Source: Knoellia aerolata DSM 18566
GTDB taxonomy: Bacteria > Actinomycetota > Actinomycetes > Actinomycetales > Dermatophilaceae
Direction of reading: 5' to 3'
DNA: 64,000 nucleotides
NCBI RefSeq assembly: GCF_000768695.1
Contig: NZ_AVPL01000009.1
Span: 21,335 to 85,334 of the forward strand
Shown: in pieces, positions 8,009-16,958 of the stretch
How positions within the stretch are numbered: the stretch's first letter is position 1
Layout of the letters: each line of letters begins with the position of its first letter
The notes under the pieces: model-generated
The model's input: the letters and a program-made list of their open reading frames with translations, nothing else
Database searches by the model: none
Told to the model about the DNA's origin: nothing
Translations under genes and position numbers: made by a program

Positions 8009-8987
8009 CGTCGCCCTCGGCCGACTCCGGCCGGGTGTCGAACCCCACGTCGATCTGCTGGTAGCCCTTGAACCGCCCGATGCGGGCCTGCTGCGTGTAC
8101 GCGCGGCGGTCGCCGTCGGTGAGGTCGACGTTGTCGGTGAAGGGGGTGAGCAGGGCGCGCGGCCAGAGCCGGGCGTGGCGGACGACGTCCGCCTCGGCGG
8201 ACAGGACGATGCCCATGGCGGCGAGGTGGAAGAACGCGAACAGGCCGATGACGATGGCGAAGATGCCGTTGGACGACGAGCTCTCGGTGGCCCGCTCGAC
8301 GAGCCCGACCCCGAAGTACTGCACCATCTGCCAGGTCGCCGCCGCTCCGAGGGCGCCGAGGGCCACGTCCTTGAGCCCCACGTCCCGAGCCACGGCACGA
8401 CGCATGGCGAGGGCGAAGACCAGGGCGGTGACGGCATACTGCGCGATGGTGAGCAGCACGCGGGTCGTCGCCGGGTAGCTGATGAGGCCGGTGGTCGCGA
8501 CGACGGACAGGCCGGTCGTGGCCGCCACGAAGAGCAGCACGTTGAGGAGCAGCACGAAGCTGCGGGCGCGGGCCTTGAACGGGTTGGGGCGGGAGTTGCG
8601 CGGGACACCCCACGCGGTGTTCATCGCGTACTGGAACGCCTGCCCGATGCCCAAGCCGCCGTACAGCGCGACCACACCGCTGGCGACGATCCCGATGGTG
8701 CTCCCCTGGAGCGTCCCGGGGTCGCCGAGCTGGGCGCCGAGCACCGGGATCTCGGCGAGCGTGGACTCCAGCAACCGCTCCTGGAGGTCGGGGCGGCTCT
8801 GGAGCACGGCGCCGAGGAGGGTCGTGAAGAGCAGCAGCAGCGGGAAGAACGACAGGAAGGCGTAGTAGGCGATGAGCGCGACGAGGTAGCCCGCCTGGTC
8901 GTCGAAGAACTTGTAGACGACGGCGAGCGGGAACCCGAGGACCGGGTGCTGGCGCTGGAAGCGGTCCACGTGCTCGGCGATACCCAC
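7983..8987 (-). CDS. YihY/BrkB family inner membrane protein
   Basis: 334 residues, GTG start. Six predicted membrane helices with the family signatures [13 protein letters not shown] (helix 1), [18 protein letters not shown] between helices 2 and 3, and [27 protein letters not shown] near the end. The polar C-terminal tail is typical of actinobacterial members. The family was once called ribonuclease BN in error; the true role is unknown, with transport or envelope functions suggested. The 109 bases between it and the rhodanese gene hold no feature I can name. Confidence 0.9.
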   Translation of the reverse strand: MGIAEHVDRFQRQHPVLGFPLAVVYKFFDDQAGYLVALIAYYAFLSFFPLLLLFTTLLGAVLQSRPDLQERLLESTLAEIPVLGAQLGDPGTLQGSTIGIVASGVVALYGGLGIGQAFQYAMNTAWGVPRNSRPNPFKARARSFVLLLNVLLFVAATTGLSVVATTGLISYPATTRVLLTIAQYAVTALVFALAMRRAVARDVGLKDVALGALGAAATWQMVQYFGVGLVERATESSSSNGIFAIVIGLFAFFHLAAMGIVLSAEADVVRHARLWPRALLTPFTDNVDLTDGDRRAYTQQARIGRFKGYQQIDVGFDTRPESAEGDVTRSGPQT

Positions 8988-9096
8988 CCGCGCATCACAT
9001 CACGGCGGTGGCACCGCCGGGGTCGAGCCTCAGGCGCCGTGTGGACAGAGGCCCCGGGATACACGGCGCCTGACAACCGTGTCACCGGGAGCGGGG

Positions 9097-9708
9097 TCAG
9101 GCAGCAAGCGTCCTCAGGACGGCGCCGAGGTCGGGTTCGTTGCGGCGGTTGTAGGGCAGCCTGGACAGGAGCATGCCCATGGCGCAGCTGTTGGTGAGCG
9201 CGGCGCCGGTGAGGCCTGCGCCGACGCCGGCCGAGATCCACTTGGCCCACGGCGCAACGGTGCTGGCCAGAACGCCAGCGAGGACGATGCTGCCGGCGAC
9301 GAGGCGGACCTGGCGTTCGAGCTCCCATGTCTCGGTACCGCGGGTCAACGGGCCACCAGCGGCCTCCCAGGCGGTGACACCGCCCGTGAGGACATGCACG
9401 TTGTCGAGTCCGGTGGCCCCGAGAAGCGACTCGGCCTGACCCGCGCGGGCACCGGAGCGGCATACGAGGACGACCTCGTCGCCGAGGTGGGTCCGCAGCT
9501 CGGTTCGATGCTCCCGCAGCAGATCGAGGGGCACGTTGTAGGACCCCGGGATGTGAGCGGTGGTGAACTCGGCCGGGCTGCGGACGTCGAGCAGACGCGG
9601 ACCTTCAGGAGAGGTGAGCCACTCCTGAACGGCGTGGGCGTCGAGCCCGGTGGGGCGGCGAGGCGCAGCGGCCTCTTCCGGCGAGTCGGTCGCGATGGTG
9701 ACGTTCAT
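9097..9708 (-). CDS. rhodanese domain plus DUF2892-like membrane tail (YgaP-type sulfurtransferase)
   Basis: 203 residues from the ATG at 9708, which has AAAGGA upstream; the frame continues 26 codons further but without a better start. Residues about 20-115 are a rhodanese domain with the active loop CRSGARA, whose cysteine carries the persulfide. Residues about 130-195 form two membrane helices (VRLVAGSIVLAGVLAS, ISAGVGAGLTGAALTNSCAMGMLL), the YgaP/DUF2892 layout. It is the last gene of the sulfide/persulfide cluster transcribed from the palindrome-rich region at 12.4 kb, and would move sulfane sulfur at the membrane beside the TauE/SafE exporter. Confidence 0.88.
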   Translation of the reverse strand: MNVTIATDSPEEAAAPRRPTGLDAHAVQEWLTSPEGPRLLDVRSPAEFTTAHIPGSYNVPLDLLREHRTELRTHLGDEVVLVCRSGARAGQAESLLGATGLDNVHVLTGGVTAWEAAGGPLTRGTETWELERQVRLVAGSIVLAGVLASTVAPWAKWISAGVGAGLTGAALTNSCAMGMLLSRLPYNRRNEPDLGAVLRTLAA

Positions 9709-9739
9709 GGTGTCCTTTCGTGTGCCACTGCCGGGCACC

Positions 9740-10549
9740 TCAGAAGAGGGTGGGCAGGGCGCGAGCAGCGGTGTAGAGCGCCACACCGACGAGCAGCACG
9801 GCGAAGGCGCGCGTGAGGATCGTGGGGTGGAGCCGGGAGGTGAGGCGGCCGCCGACGAGACTGCCGACCACGGCGGCCGCGGTGAAGGCCGCGATGAGGG
9901 GCCAGTCGAGATCCGTTCCCACTGTGGTGATGCGTGCCGTGAGAGCGGTGGCGCTGTTCACGGAGATCACGAGGAGGGAGGTACCGACTGCGACAGGCAT
10001 GGGGAACGACAGCGCCAGGACGAGGGCCGGCACGAGGACGAATCCGCCACCCACGCCGAAGAAGCCGGTGAGCAGCCCCACAGCGGTGGCGGTCACGACG
10101 ACCTTGGCGAGCCGGGGGCAGGCGCAGGTGAGGGGGTGGAGGGTGAGGATGGGTTCGGACGTCGGGTCCGCGGTCTCGGGCCCCGCGCTGCGACGGAAGG
10201 ACCGGCGCAGCATGAGGGTCGCGACGACGAGCATGAGGCCGGCGAAGGCGCTGAGGAGCACCTGTGGTGCGACCCTCGACGCCAGGAGCGACCCGAGCAG
10301 CGAGCCTCCCGTACCCAGCGCCCCGAACATCAGCCCCTGTCCGACGCGGACGCGGTGCGCCCGGGCGTGCGGGAGAAGGGCGATGAGCGAGGTGACGCCG
10401 ACGATGAGCAGCGAGCTGGTCGTGGCCGCGCGGGGTTCCTGCCCCAGGACGTAGACGAGCGCGGGGACGGTGAGGATCGAGCCGCCGCCGCCCAGTGCGC
10501 CCAGCGCGAGGCCGATGACCAGCCCGAGCGGGATGACGAGTGGCGACAC
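9740..10549 (-). CDS. TauE/SafE family sulfite/sulfur-anion exporter
   Basis: 269 residues with about eight membrane helices in two homologous halves (GLALGALGGGGSILTVPALVYVLG and GLLTGFFGVGGGFVLVPALVLAL), the double GGG(S/G) signature of TauE/SafE. A cytoplasmic loop contains LTCACPRL. In cst-type loci such exporters are thought to remove sulfite or thiosulfate formed by persulfide oxidation. It sits between the persulfide dioxygenase gene and the membrane rhodanese, with a 6-base gap to the small Cys-rich gene upstream, so co-transcription is likely. Confidence 0.92.
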   Translation of the reverse strand: MSPLVIPLGLVIGLALGALGGGGSILTVPALVYVLGQEPRAATTSSLLIVGVTSLIALLPHARAHRVRVGQGLMFGALGTGGSLLGSLLASRVAPQVLLSAFAGLMLVVATLMLRRSFRRSAGPETADPTSEPILTLHPLTCACPRLAKVVVTATAVGLLTGFFGVGGGFVLVPALVLALSFPMPVAVGTSLLVISVNSATALTARITTVGTDLDWPLIAAFTAAAVVGSLVGGRLTSRLHPTILTRAFAVLLVGVALYTAARALPTLF

Positions 10550-10555
10550 GAGGTG

Positions 10556-10735
10556 TCAGGAACGGCCGAAGAAGCGCGCGAAGGCCGAACCGTTGCCGGC
10601 GGCGCTCTTCTCGGCGTCCCTGTGACCGGGGCAGCGCTCACCTCGGGGGACGTTGGCCATGACCTGGTCGACGTGCTGGCCGCAGCCGGCCCAGGTGGTC
10701 TTGCCGCAGACCTTGCAGTTGGCGGGACGACACAT
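10556..10735 (-). CDS. small Cys/His-rich protein, probable metal- or sulfur-binding
   Basis: 59 residues; ATG with GGAGAA upstream. Four cysteines and paired histidines are arranged as C2, C7-x2-C10 (CKVCGKTTW), C18-x2-H21 (CGQH) and C35-x2-H38 (CPGH), a treble-clef- or zinc-ribbon-like pattern. I recognise similar short proteins in other bacteria but no function. Its position between the persulfide dioxygenase and TauE genes suggests a role in sulfur handling, for example as a persulfide carrier or zinc protein. It is followed after 6 bases by tauE. Confidence 0.75.
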   Translation of the reverse strand: MCRPANCKVCGKTTWAGCGQHVDQVMANVPRGERCPGHRDAEKSAAGNGSAFARFFGRS

Positions 10736-10752
10736 GAGGGTTCTCCTTCGGG

Positions 10753-10790
10753 GTGGGACGTGCGTGGGACGTGCGTGGGACGTGCGTGGG
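10753..10790. repeat. short tandem repeat, 11-bp unit, about 3.5 copies
   Basis: GTGGGACGTGC occurs three times in direct tandem (10753-10785) plus a partial fourth copy. It lies in the 85-bp gap between the persulfide dioxygenase gene and the small Cys-rich gene. No function is evident. Confidence 0.85.
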
Positions 10791-10820
10791 GTTCGGACCG
10801 CGATGCGGGGGTCGGACAGG

Positions 10821-12215
10821 TCAGGCGGCGGCTGCGGCGAGGGGAAGGCCGGACGAGGCCGCGCTCTCGTCGTAGCTGTCGTCGACGGCCACCACGGGGA
10901 CGTGGTGGGAGGCGAGGACGGAGGCGGCGATCGAGGCACGGTACCCGCCGGCGCAGTGGACCCAGACCTCGCCGGACGGCACCTCGGACACCCGGGAGAG
11001 GAGCTCGTGGAGGGGGATGTTGACCGCGCCCTCGATGTGGCCGCCGTCGTACTCCGACGCGCGGCGCACGTCGAGCACGGACACTCGGCGGTGGTGGCGC
11101 ACCTGCGCCAGGTCGGCGAACACGGCGCGCTCGAAGTGCCCCAGCGTGCCGTCGGTCCACTCCTCGGGGCCACCGGTCGCGGCGCCCTCGAGGTCGTCGA
11201 TGCCGATGCGGACGAGCTCGCGCTGGGCCTCGGCGACCTGCTCGGGCGAGTCGCCCAGCAGGGTGAGGGGAGTGCCCCAGGGGATGAGCCAGCCGAGGTA
11301 GGTCGCGAACTGTCCGTCGAGACCGAAGTTCAGGGTGCCCGTGACGTGCCCGGCGGCGAAGGCGGTGCGGGTGCGCAGGTCGACGACCCACTCGCCGTCG
11401 GCAATGCGCGCTGCGAGGGTGTCCTTGTCGGCGGACTCAGGAGGGGCGAGGTCGGGCGCTCCCGGGCCCGCGCTGTTGGCCGGTCCCATGTGGGCGTAGT
11501 ACGCGGGGTAGGCGTCCAGGCCGGCGAGGGTGTCGGCGACCCAGCGCTCCTCGTCCTGGGTGAGGGCGGGGTTCTGACGCTTCTCGGCACCGATCGTCGA
11601 CGCCGTCGTGTCGCCGGTGGAGCCGGCCGAGCAGAACGAGCCGAAGCCGTGGGTCGGCAGCACGTGGGCCTGCTCCGGCAGCTCCTGCGCCAGGCGCTGT
11701 GCGGACGCGAACTGGTGGTGCACGAGGTCGTGCGTGTGCTCGTGACCCAGGAGGTCCGGACGGCCGGTGGCCCCGAAGAGCAGGGACCCGCCGGTGAAGA
11801 CACCGACGGCCTCGAAGTCCGATCCGGGGGCCTCCGCGGCCTCGAGGGCGAAGGACAGGTGGGTGTAGGTGTGGCCCGGCGTGGCGATGGCTCGCAGTCG
11901 CATCGTCGCGGACGCCTCGACGACGTCGCCGTCGTGGATGGGCGTGCGCTCGAAGGAGACGTCGTCGGCGGCGTTGACGTGGTACGCCGCACCGGTCGCC
12001 TGCGCCAGGGCGAGGCCGCCGGTGACGTAGTCGTTGTGGATGTGCGTCTCGAAGACGTGGATGATCCGGACACCGGCCTCGTCGGCGAGCGTCAGGACGC
12101 GGTCGATGTCGCGCTGCGGGTCGATGACGACGGCCACGGCACCGTCGTGTGCGAGGTAGGAACGGTCACCGAGGGTGGGGGTTTCGATGGGGATGATCAC
12201 CGGGGTCGAGCTCAT
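10821..12215 (-). CDS. persulfide dioxygenase-rhodanese fusion (CstB-like metallo-beta-lactamase fold)
   Basis: 464 residues from the ATG at 12215 (GAAGGAC upstream). Residues 1-240 are a metallo-beta-lactamase fold of the ETHE1/CstB group: THIHNDYVTGG holds the iron ligands, followed by TPGHTYTH and LPTHGFGSFC. Residues about 285-360 are a rhodanese fold without a catalytic cysteine; residues about 370-460 are a second rhodanese with VHCAGGYRAS, which has it. CstB-type enzymes oxidise persulfide to sulfite and thiosulfate in the cytoplasm. It is the first gene leftward from a promoter region with four palindromes; a -35 TTGACA and one palindrome lie upstream, consistent with control by the CstR-like repressor encoded at 13457. 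Confidence 0.93.
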   Translation of the reverse strand: MSSTPVIIPIETPTLGDRSYLAHDGAVAVVIDPQRDIDRVLTLADEAGVRIIHVFETHIHNDYVTGGLALAQATGAAYHVNAADDVSFERTPIHDGDVVEASATMRLRAIATPGHTYTHLSFALEAAEAPGSDFEAVGVFTGGSLLFGATGRPDLLGHEHTHDLVHHQFASAQRLAQELPEQAHVLPTHGFGSFCSAGSTGDTTASTIGAEKRQNPALTQDEERWVADTLAGLDAYPAYYAHMGPANSAGPGAPDLAPPESADKDTLAARIADGEWVVDLRTRTAFAAGHVTGTLNFGLDGQFATYLGWLIPWGTPLTLLGDSPEQVAEAQRELVRIGIDDLEGAATGGPEEWTDGTLGHFERAVFADLAQVRHHRRVSVLDVRRASEYDGGHIEGAVNIPLHELLSRVSEVPSGEVWVHCAGGYRASIAASVLASHHVPVVAVDDSYDESAASSGLPLAAAAA

Positions 12216-12429
12216 GGCGCGAGGTCCTTCCATGGGGGGGTGGTGGGCAGGGGTGCCGCCCACGACGGCGCTGGCGTCGAAGCCGGACAGGACGGGGAGG
12301 TCCGACCGGGAACCGGAGCGGTTCCCGCTGTCGGCGAGCACCTCGACACCTGCTCGCGGGTGGCCTGGGACAACTGGGACTCCCGCTGGTGGGCATACCC
12401 GCTGGGGTATCGGTCGACGGCTACGCTAG

Positions 12430-12453
12430 TACCCCCCGGGGTATCCCTGTCAA
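12430..12453 (-). promoter_or_regulatory. candidate promoter for the persulfide dioxygenase operon, overlapped by an operator
   Basis: On the minus strand TTGACA (plus-strand 12448-12453) is a perfect -35 box; a TACTAG-like -10 lies about 16 bp on, near 12426-12431. The second palindrome (12430-12443) fills the spacer, so repressor binding would block polymerase. Confidence 0.6.
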
Positions 12454-12466
12454 ATCAGGGGCCGAC

Positions 12467-12495
12467 TTGGAGGTATACCCCCATGGGTATACGAT
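12467..12495 (+). promoter_or_regulatory. candidate promoter for the thioredoxin-DUF302-CstR operon, overlapped by an operator
   Basis: TTGGAG at 12467-12472 and TACGAT at 12490-12495 are 17 bp apart. The perfect palindrome 12473-12492 occupies the spacer and reaches the -10 box. Confidence 0.6.
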
Positions 12496-12578
12496 GCGAG
12501 GGAAGAGATCATCGAGCCGGCAGTCGCGCTCGACACCCCAGTGGGTATGGACCCACCCTCGTTTCGCAAGGAGATCCC

Positions 12579-12947
12579 ATGAGCACCCAGACCCTGACCA
12601 GCCAGAACTTCGAGGCCACCGTCACCACGGGCGGCATCGTCCTCGTCGACTTCTGGGCGTCCTGGTGCGGACCGTGCCGCCGGTTCGCACCGGTCTTCGA
12701 GGCCGCGTCCGTGAAGCACCCCGACATCGTGTTCGGGAAGGTCGACACCGAGGCGGAGCAGGCGCTCGCCGGGGCCGCGCAGATCACGTCCATCCCGACG
12801 CTCATGGCCTTCCGCGACGGCATCCTCGTGTTCAGCCAGCCCGGTGCGCTGCCCGCCGCCGGCCTCGAGCAGGTCATCGAGGGTGTGCGTGCACTCGACA
12901 TGGACGACATTCGCGCGAAGATGGCTGCGGAGCAGCAGACCGTCTGA
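12579..12947 (+). CDS. thioredoxin
   Basis: 122 residues; ATG preceded by AAGGAG at 12569-12574. It is a full-length thioredoxin fold with the active site WASWCGPCRRF (C30, C33) and the cis-proline segment TSIPTLMAF. It is the first gene rightward from the operator region, followed by DUF302 and the CstR-like repressor. In this setting it probably reduces persulfides or releases sulfide from sulfurtransferases rather than acting as the main cellular thioredoxin. The C-terminal extension (DMDDIRAKMAAEQQ) is slightly longer than in E. coli TrxA. Confidence 0.93.
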   Translation: MSTQTLTSQNFEATVTTGGIVLVDFWASWCGPCRRFAPVFEAASVKHPDIVFGKVDTEAEQALAGAAQITSIPTLMAFRDGILVFSQPGALPAAGLEQVIEGVRALDMDDIRAKMAAEQQTV

Positions 12948-13040
12948 CCCGTCGTCCCCATCGACAGGACCCCCTGAACCCCCCGGACCCCCCGGACCGC
13001 TCCACCGCCCGCCCCACCGCCGACCACGAAGGAGCCCGTC

Positions 13041-13723
<683 letters not shown>

Positions 13724-13755
13724 CCTCGTCACGACGACAGGAGGCCGAGGGCTGA

Positions 13756-14214
13756 TCAGCCCTTCTCGCGCGCCGGCAGGTCGAGGGAATGCAGCAGGGT
13801 GTGCTGCACCTTGCTCAGCTGGGTGCTCCACGCCTGGAGCGGTGCCAACGAACGCTCCAGGATCTCCAGCTGGTCGTCCAGGACGGCCAGCTCTGCGGTG
13901 ATGGCCTGGATGGTCAGCCTCTTGGCATGGACCTCCTTGAGGACGATCTCGAGCTCGGCGCCGATCTGCGGTGCCGACTCGACCGCGTCGCGCATGGAGG
14001 CGAGCATGCGGGTGGCCGACGAGAGGACCGACTCGGGGACGACGGCCTGGGCACCTGCCCCGCCCGCCTGGGCCACCTGCTGCACCAGCATTCGCGTGGT
14101 GCTGAGGAACCGATCCGTCGTCGAGTGCACGCTGCCCTGGTGCTCTTGCCGAGGCCCGGTGCGGGACCCCTCGGCCTCCACGCCGTCCTGGCCCATGCTC
14201 CCATTGTGGTGCAC
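13756..14214 (-). CDS. conserved-looking helical protein of unknown function
   Basis: 152 residues from a GTG at 14214; an ATG at 14196 is also possible and neither has a good ribosome site. The protein is all helical with heptad-like spacing (QVAQAGGAGAQAVVPESVLSSATRMLASMRDAVESAP, then EIVLKEVHAKRLTIQAITAELAVLDDQLEILERSLAPLQAW), so a coiled coil is likely. No known motif is seen. It is convergent to the CstR-like gene and lies downstream of tRNA-Ala on the same strand. Confidence 0.6.
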   Translation of the reverse strand: MHHNGSMGQDGVEAEGSRTGPRQEHQGSVHSTTDRFLSTTRMLVQQVAQAGGAGAQAVVPESVLSSATRMLASMRDAVESAPQIGAELEIVLKEVHAKRLTIQAITAELAVLDDQLEILERSLAPLQAWSTQLSKVQHTLLHSLDLPAREKG

Positions 14215-14390
14215 GGGTCTGCCGCGGGTGACGCGTTGGAGAATGCGGGTTCCTCACTGCGTGCGCCGTGCTGACCGCGACGTCCTCCGCGGTGGGGAGA
14301 GGACGACGGCGTAGGTCGGGTCGCAAGGACAACGACGAGACCCCGCCCGACCGAGCACCTCGGTGCCGGTCGAACGGGGTCCCCGTCGGG

Positions 14391-14463
14391 TGGAGCTGCG
14401 GGGAATCGAACCCCGGACCTTCTCATTGCGAACGAGACGCGCTACCAACTGCGCTACAGCCCC
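14391..14463 (-). tRNA. tRNA-Ala (anticodon CGC)
   Basis: Read on the minus strand, the acceptor GGGGCTG pairs with CAGCTCC; the D arm is GCGC/GCGC, the anticodon loop TTCGCAA gives CGC (codon GCG), and the T arm is CCGGGGTTCGATTCCCCG with the usual GTTCGAT. The discriminator is A and CCA is not encoded. A small hairpin (ACCGAG/CTCGGT near 14350-14365) follows the 3' end. Confidence 0.95.
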
Positions 14464-14536
14464 ATTGAGCGGCATCACGATAACACCGGCGGTGGCCCGC
14501 CACGAAACCGGGACGGCCCGGCATACGCTCGTCGAC

Positions 14537-15865
14537 ATGCGCCTTCGTATGCCGTCCGGCCGGGTCGGTCGAGCCGACCCCGCCGACCTGCCACGGCTCG
14601 GGATGCCGGCCCCGGCCGAGGCCCCGACCCCCGGTCCGGGCCACCACACCGCCGCCACCGCCCACCCCACCGGCCACCCCGTCCCGGACCTCGACCCGGC
14701 CCACCAGCCCGTCGCCTGGCAGGTTCCCTGGGGGGTGCGGACCGCCAGCGAGTGGTCGTGGCGGGTCATCCTCATCGCCGCCGCGATCCTCGGCGGACTG
14801 TGGCTGTTCGCCCACCTGTCCGAGGTGACGGTGCCGATCGTCGTCGCGCTCCTCCTCGCGGCGCTGCTCCTCCCGGTGACCCGGTTCCTCACCCGCGCGC
14901 TCCCCCGGGGCGCCGCCGCCGGCCTCACCGTCCTCGGGACCCTGGCCTTCACCATCGGGGCGCTGAGCTTCGTCGGGTCCCAGTTCACCTCGCAGTTCGG
15001 GGACATCCAGGCCCAGGTCGGCCAGGGCATCGACGAGATCCGCGTGTGGTTCCGCCAGACCTTCGGCATCAGCGACACCCAGGTCGACCAGTGGATCGAC
15101 CGGGCCCGCGAACAGCTCTCCTCGGGTGACTCGAGCGTGGGCCAGACCGCGGCCCAGGCGGGCCTGACCGTGACCCACCTCGTCGCCGGCTTCTTCATCG
15201 CGCTGTTCGCGCTGTTCTTCTTCCTCTACGAGGGCGAGCGCATCTGGGCGTGGGTCGTGCGGCTCTTCCCGCGCGACTCGCGTGAGCGCGTCCACTCCTC
15301 CGGGGTCATCGCGTGGGGCCAGCTGTCGGCCTTCACCCGCGCCACGATCCTCGTCGCGGCGGTCGACGCGCTCGGCATCGGCGTGGTCGCCGGCGTCCTC
15401 GGGGTGCCGTTCGCCTCCGGGGTCGCGGTGCTCGTCTTCTTCGGCGCCTTCGTCCCCGTCATCGGTGCGCTGATCTCCGGCGCCGTCCCCGTCCTCCTCG
15501 CGCTCGTCGCCCTCGGGCCGGTGCAGGCGCTCATCATGCTCGGTGGCGTCATCGCCGTGCAGCAGGTCGAGTCCCACGTCCTCCAGCCGTTCCTCCTCGG
15601 GCGCGCGGTGCGGGTCCACCCGCTCGGGGTCATCCTCGGGATCGCCGCGGGTGTCGTCGTCGCCGGGATCATCGGCGCGCTCATCGCGGTCCCGCTCGTC
15701 GCCGTCCTCAACGCGGTCGGGCACCACCTGCTCGACGGCGACGAGGTGCCCGACGAGGCCGACGACCTGCTCACCCCGCAGGAGCAGGAGCGCACCGACC
15801 TCGACGTCGCGCACGAGCGCCGCCTCGACGAGCAGGCGCTCGAGGGCAGGCTCCCCGGACGCTGA
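14537..15865 (+). CDS. AI-2E family transporter (PerM/YdiK-type permease)
   Basis: 442 residues. The ATG at 14537 is preceded at 7 bases by TACGCT (14524-14529), so a leaderless start is likely; the frame upstream runs through the tRNA. After a Pro-rich cytoplasmic head (about 70 residues) come about eight membrane helices with the family's paired N-terminal helices, a long amphipathic segment (GDIQAQVGQGIDEIRVWF...) and the conserved VIGALISGAVPVLLAL and QVESHVLQPFLLG. The family includes exporters of AI-2-like signals and Na+/H+ antiporters; the substrate is not predictable here. It ends in a strong hairpin shared with the convergent SepX gene. Confidence 0.9.
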   Translation: MRLRMPSGRVGRADPADLPRLGMPAPAEAPTPGPGHHTAATAHPTGHPVPDLDPAHQPVAWQVPWGVRTASEWSWRVILIAAAILGGLWLFAHLSEVTVPIVVALLLAALLLPVTRFLTRALPRGAAAGLTVLGTLAFTIGALSFVGSQFTSQFGDIQAQVGQGIDEIRVWFRQTFGISDTQVDQWIDRAREQLSSGDSSVGQTAAQAGLTVTHLVAGFFIALFALFFFLYEGERIWAWVVRLFPRDSRERVHSSGVIAWGQLSAFTRATILVAAVDALGIGVVAGVLGVPFASGVAVLVFFGAFVPVIGALISGAVPVLLALVALGPVQALIMLGGVIAVQQVESHVLQPFLLGRAVRVHPLGVILGIAAGVVVAGIIGALIAVPLVAVLNAVGHHLLDGDEVPDEADDLLTPQEQERTDLDVAHERRLDEQALEGRLPGR

Positions 15866-15874
15866 CGCAGGGAA

Positions 15875-15910
15875 CGACGAACGCCCCGCCGGTCGGCGGG
15901 GCGTTCGTCG
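15875..15910. terminator. bidirectional hairpin terminator
   Basis: A 17-bp perfect stem, with CGACGAACGCCCCGCCG at 15875-15891 and its complement at 15894-15910. It lies between the converging permease and SepX genes. Confidence 0.85.
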
Positions 15911-15925
15911 TCGGGGGCGGAGGCG

Positions 15926-16933
15926 TCAGGCGCCGGCGGTGCGGCGCTGGAGCGCCTGGTCCTCGTATGCCGCCCGCACCGGCCCCGCTGCCGGCTCCAC
16001 CTCGGGGGTCGGAGCCGGACGCTGGGCCGCGCGGGCCTTCATCGTGTACGTGGGCCGGGGCACGGGACGCGGGTCCCAGGTGAGCGGGATGTCGTCCTCG
16101 TCGAGCTCGGGCAGCGCGACCTCGTGCTCGGTGACCGGCTCGGGTGCGGGGGCGTCGACGACGGCCTCGATGACCTCGGTGGCCGACGCGGCGGAGACGT
16201 CGTACGGCGCCGGAGCGACGTCGACGGCCTCTTCGTGCTCGGCGATCTCGGTCTCGACGGCGTCGTGGCGGGACCTCGTCGAGGGCGCCGCGTGGGCGGG
16301 CGCGGCGGCGGCGCGGGCGGCCGGGGTCGAGGGGGCGAGGCCGGAGGCGGCGCGACGGGCGCGTCCGCGGGCGGCTCGGCGTGCCCTGACCTCGGCCTGC
16401 ACGCCGGCCCGGAGCCAGACGAAGCCACCGACGGCCATGAGCAGGGGCACGACGAACGCCCACCACACGAGCACCCCGACGACCGCGAGCAGGCCGAAGA
16501 CGAGCGTGCCGAGCAGTCCGACGAGCAGGACGATGCCGCGGGTCGCGCGGCTCGGAGACATCGAGGGGGCGGCGACGTCACCGCGCTCGTCGAGCCGGCC
16601 GGCGGCGGGGGCCGCACCGGCAGCGACGGGAGGCGCACCGGCAGCGACGGGAGGCGCAGCGGTCGCCGGCGACGCGGCATACGCCTCGGCCCGCTTGACG
16701 GTCACCTGCGGGCGCATCGCGCGCGCCGGGCTCACGGCATAGGTGCGCGGGACGCGCCCACCGTCGTCGACGGAGGGCAGGGGGGCACGGACCTGCAGCA
16801 CCCGCATCGTCTCGGAGAACGCGTCGACGGACCGGATCGTCGCGAGGTGCTCGCGACGACGGACCCAGTACTGGACGAAGTAGGCACCCCAGATCCCGAT
16901 GATGACCAGGAAGATCAGGCTGCTCGGCTCCAC
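15926..16933 (-). CDS. sepX: divisome protein SepX/GlpR
   Basis: 335 residues from the GTG at 16933. The N-terminal helix (SSLIFLVIIGIWGAYFVQYWVRRREH) is followed by the family segment SVDAFSETMRVL, a Pro/Ala-rich linker, two membrane helices (GIVLLVGLLGTLVFGLLAVVGVLVWWAFVVPLLMAVGGFVWL) and a long acidic tail with DIPLTWDPRPVPRPTYTMKARA. SepX (also called GlpR) stabilises the FtsZ divisome in Streptomyces and occurs only in actinobacteria, commonly next to molybdenum-cofactor and GNAT genes as here. The start used gives the usual short cytoplasmic N-terminus; upstream codons are in frame but atypical. Confidence 0.85.
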   Translation of the reverse strand: MEPSSLIFLVIIGIWGAYFVQYWVRRREHLATIRSVDAFSETMRVLQVRAPLPSVDDGGRVPRTYAVSPARAMRPQVTVKRAEAYAASPATAAPPVAAGAPPVAAGAAPAAGRLDERGDVAAPSMSPSRATRGIVLLVGLLGTLVFGLLAVVGVLVWWAFVVPLLMAVGGFVWLRAGVQAEVRARRAARGRARRAASGLAPSTPAARAAAAPAHAAPSTRSRHDAVETEIAEHEEAVDVAPAPYDVSAASATEVIEAVVDAPAPEPVTEHEVALPELDEDDIPLTWDPRPVPRPTYTMKARAAQRPAPTPEVEPAAGPVRAAYEDQALQRRTAGA

Positions 16934-16958
16934 GCGACGACCGTATGCGTGCGGGAGG

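Larger units (their letters stand above)
12395..12548. promoter_or_regulatory. four CstR/CsoR-type palindromic operators in the divergent promoter region
   Basis: ATACCC-N4-GGGTAT at 12395-12410; TACCCC-CC-GGGGTA at 12430-12443; GTATACCC-CCAT-GGGTATAC at 12473-12492; a weaker ACCC...GGGTAT at 12535-12548. They resemble operators of the CsoR/CstR repressor family (TACCC...GGGTA). The whole 363-base gap 12216-12578 is this control region and holds no gene. Confidence 0.85.

Noticed and set aside
10653..12947. A 764-codon plus-strand frame across the persulfide cluster
   Set aside because: It is antisense to the persulfide dioxygenase and continues into thioredoxin; only the thioredoxin part is coding.
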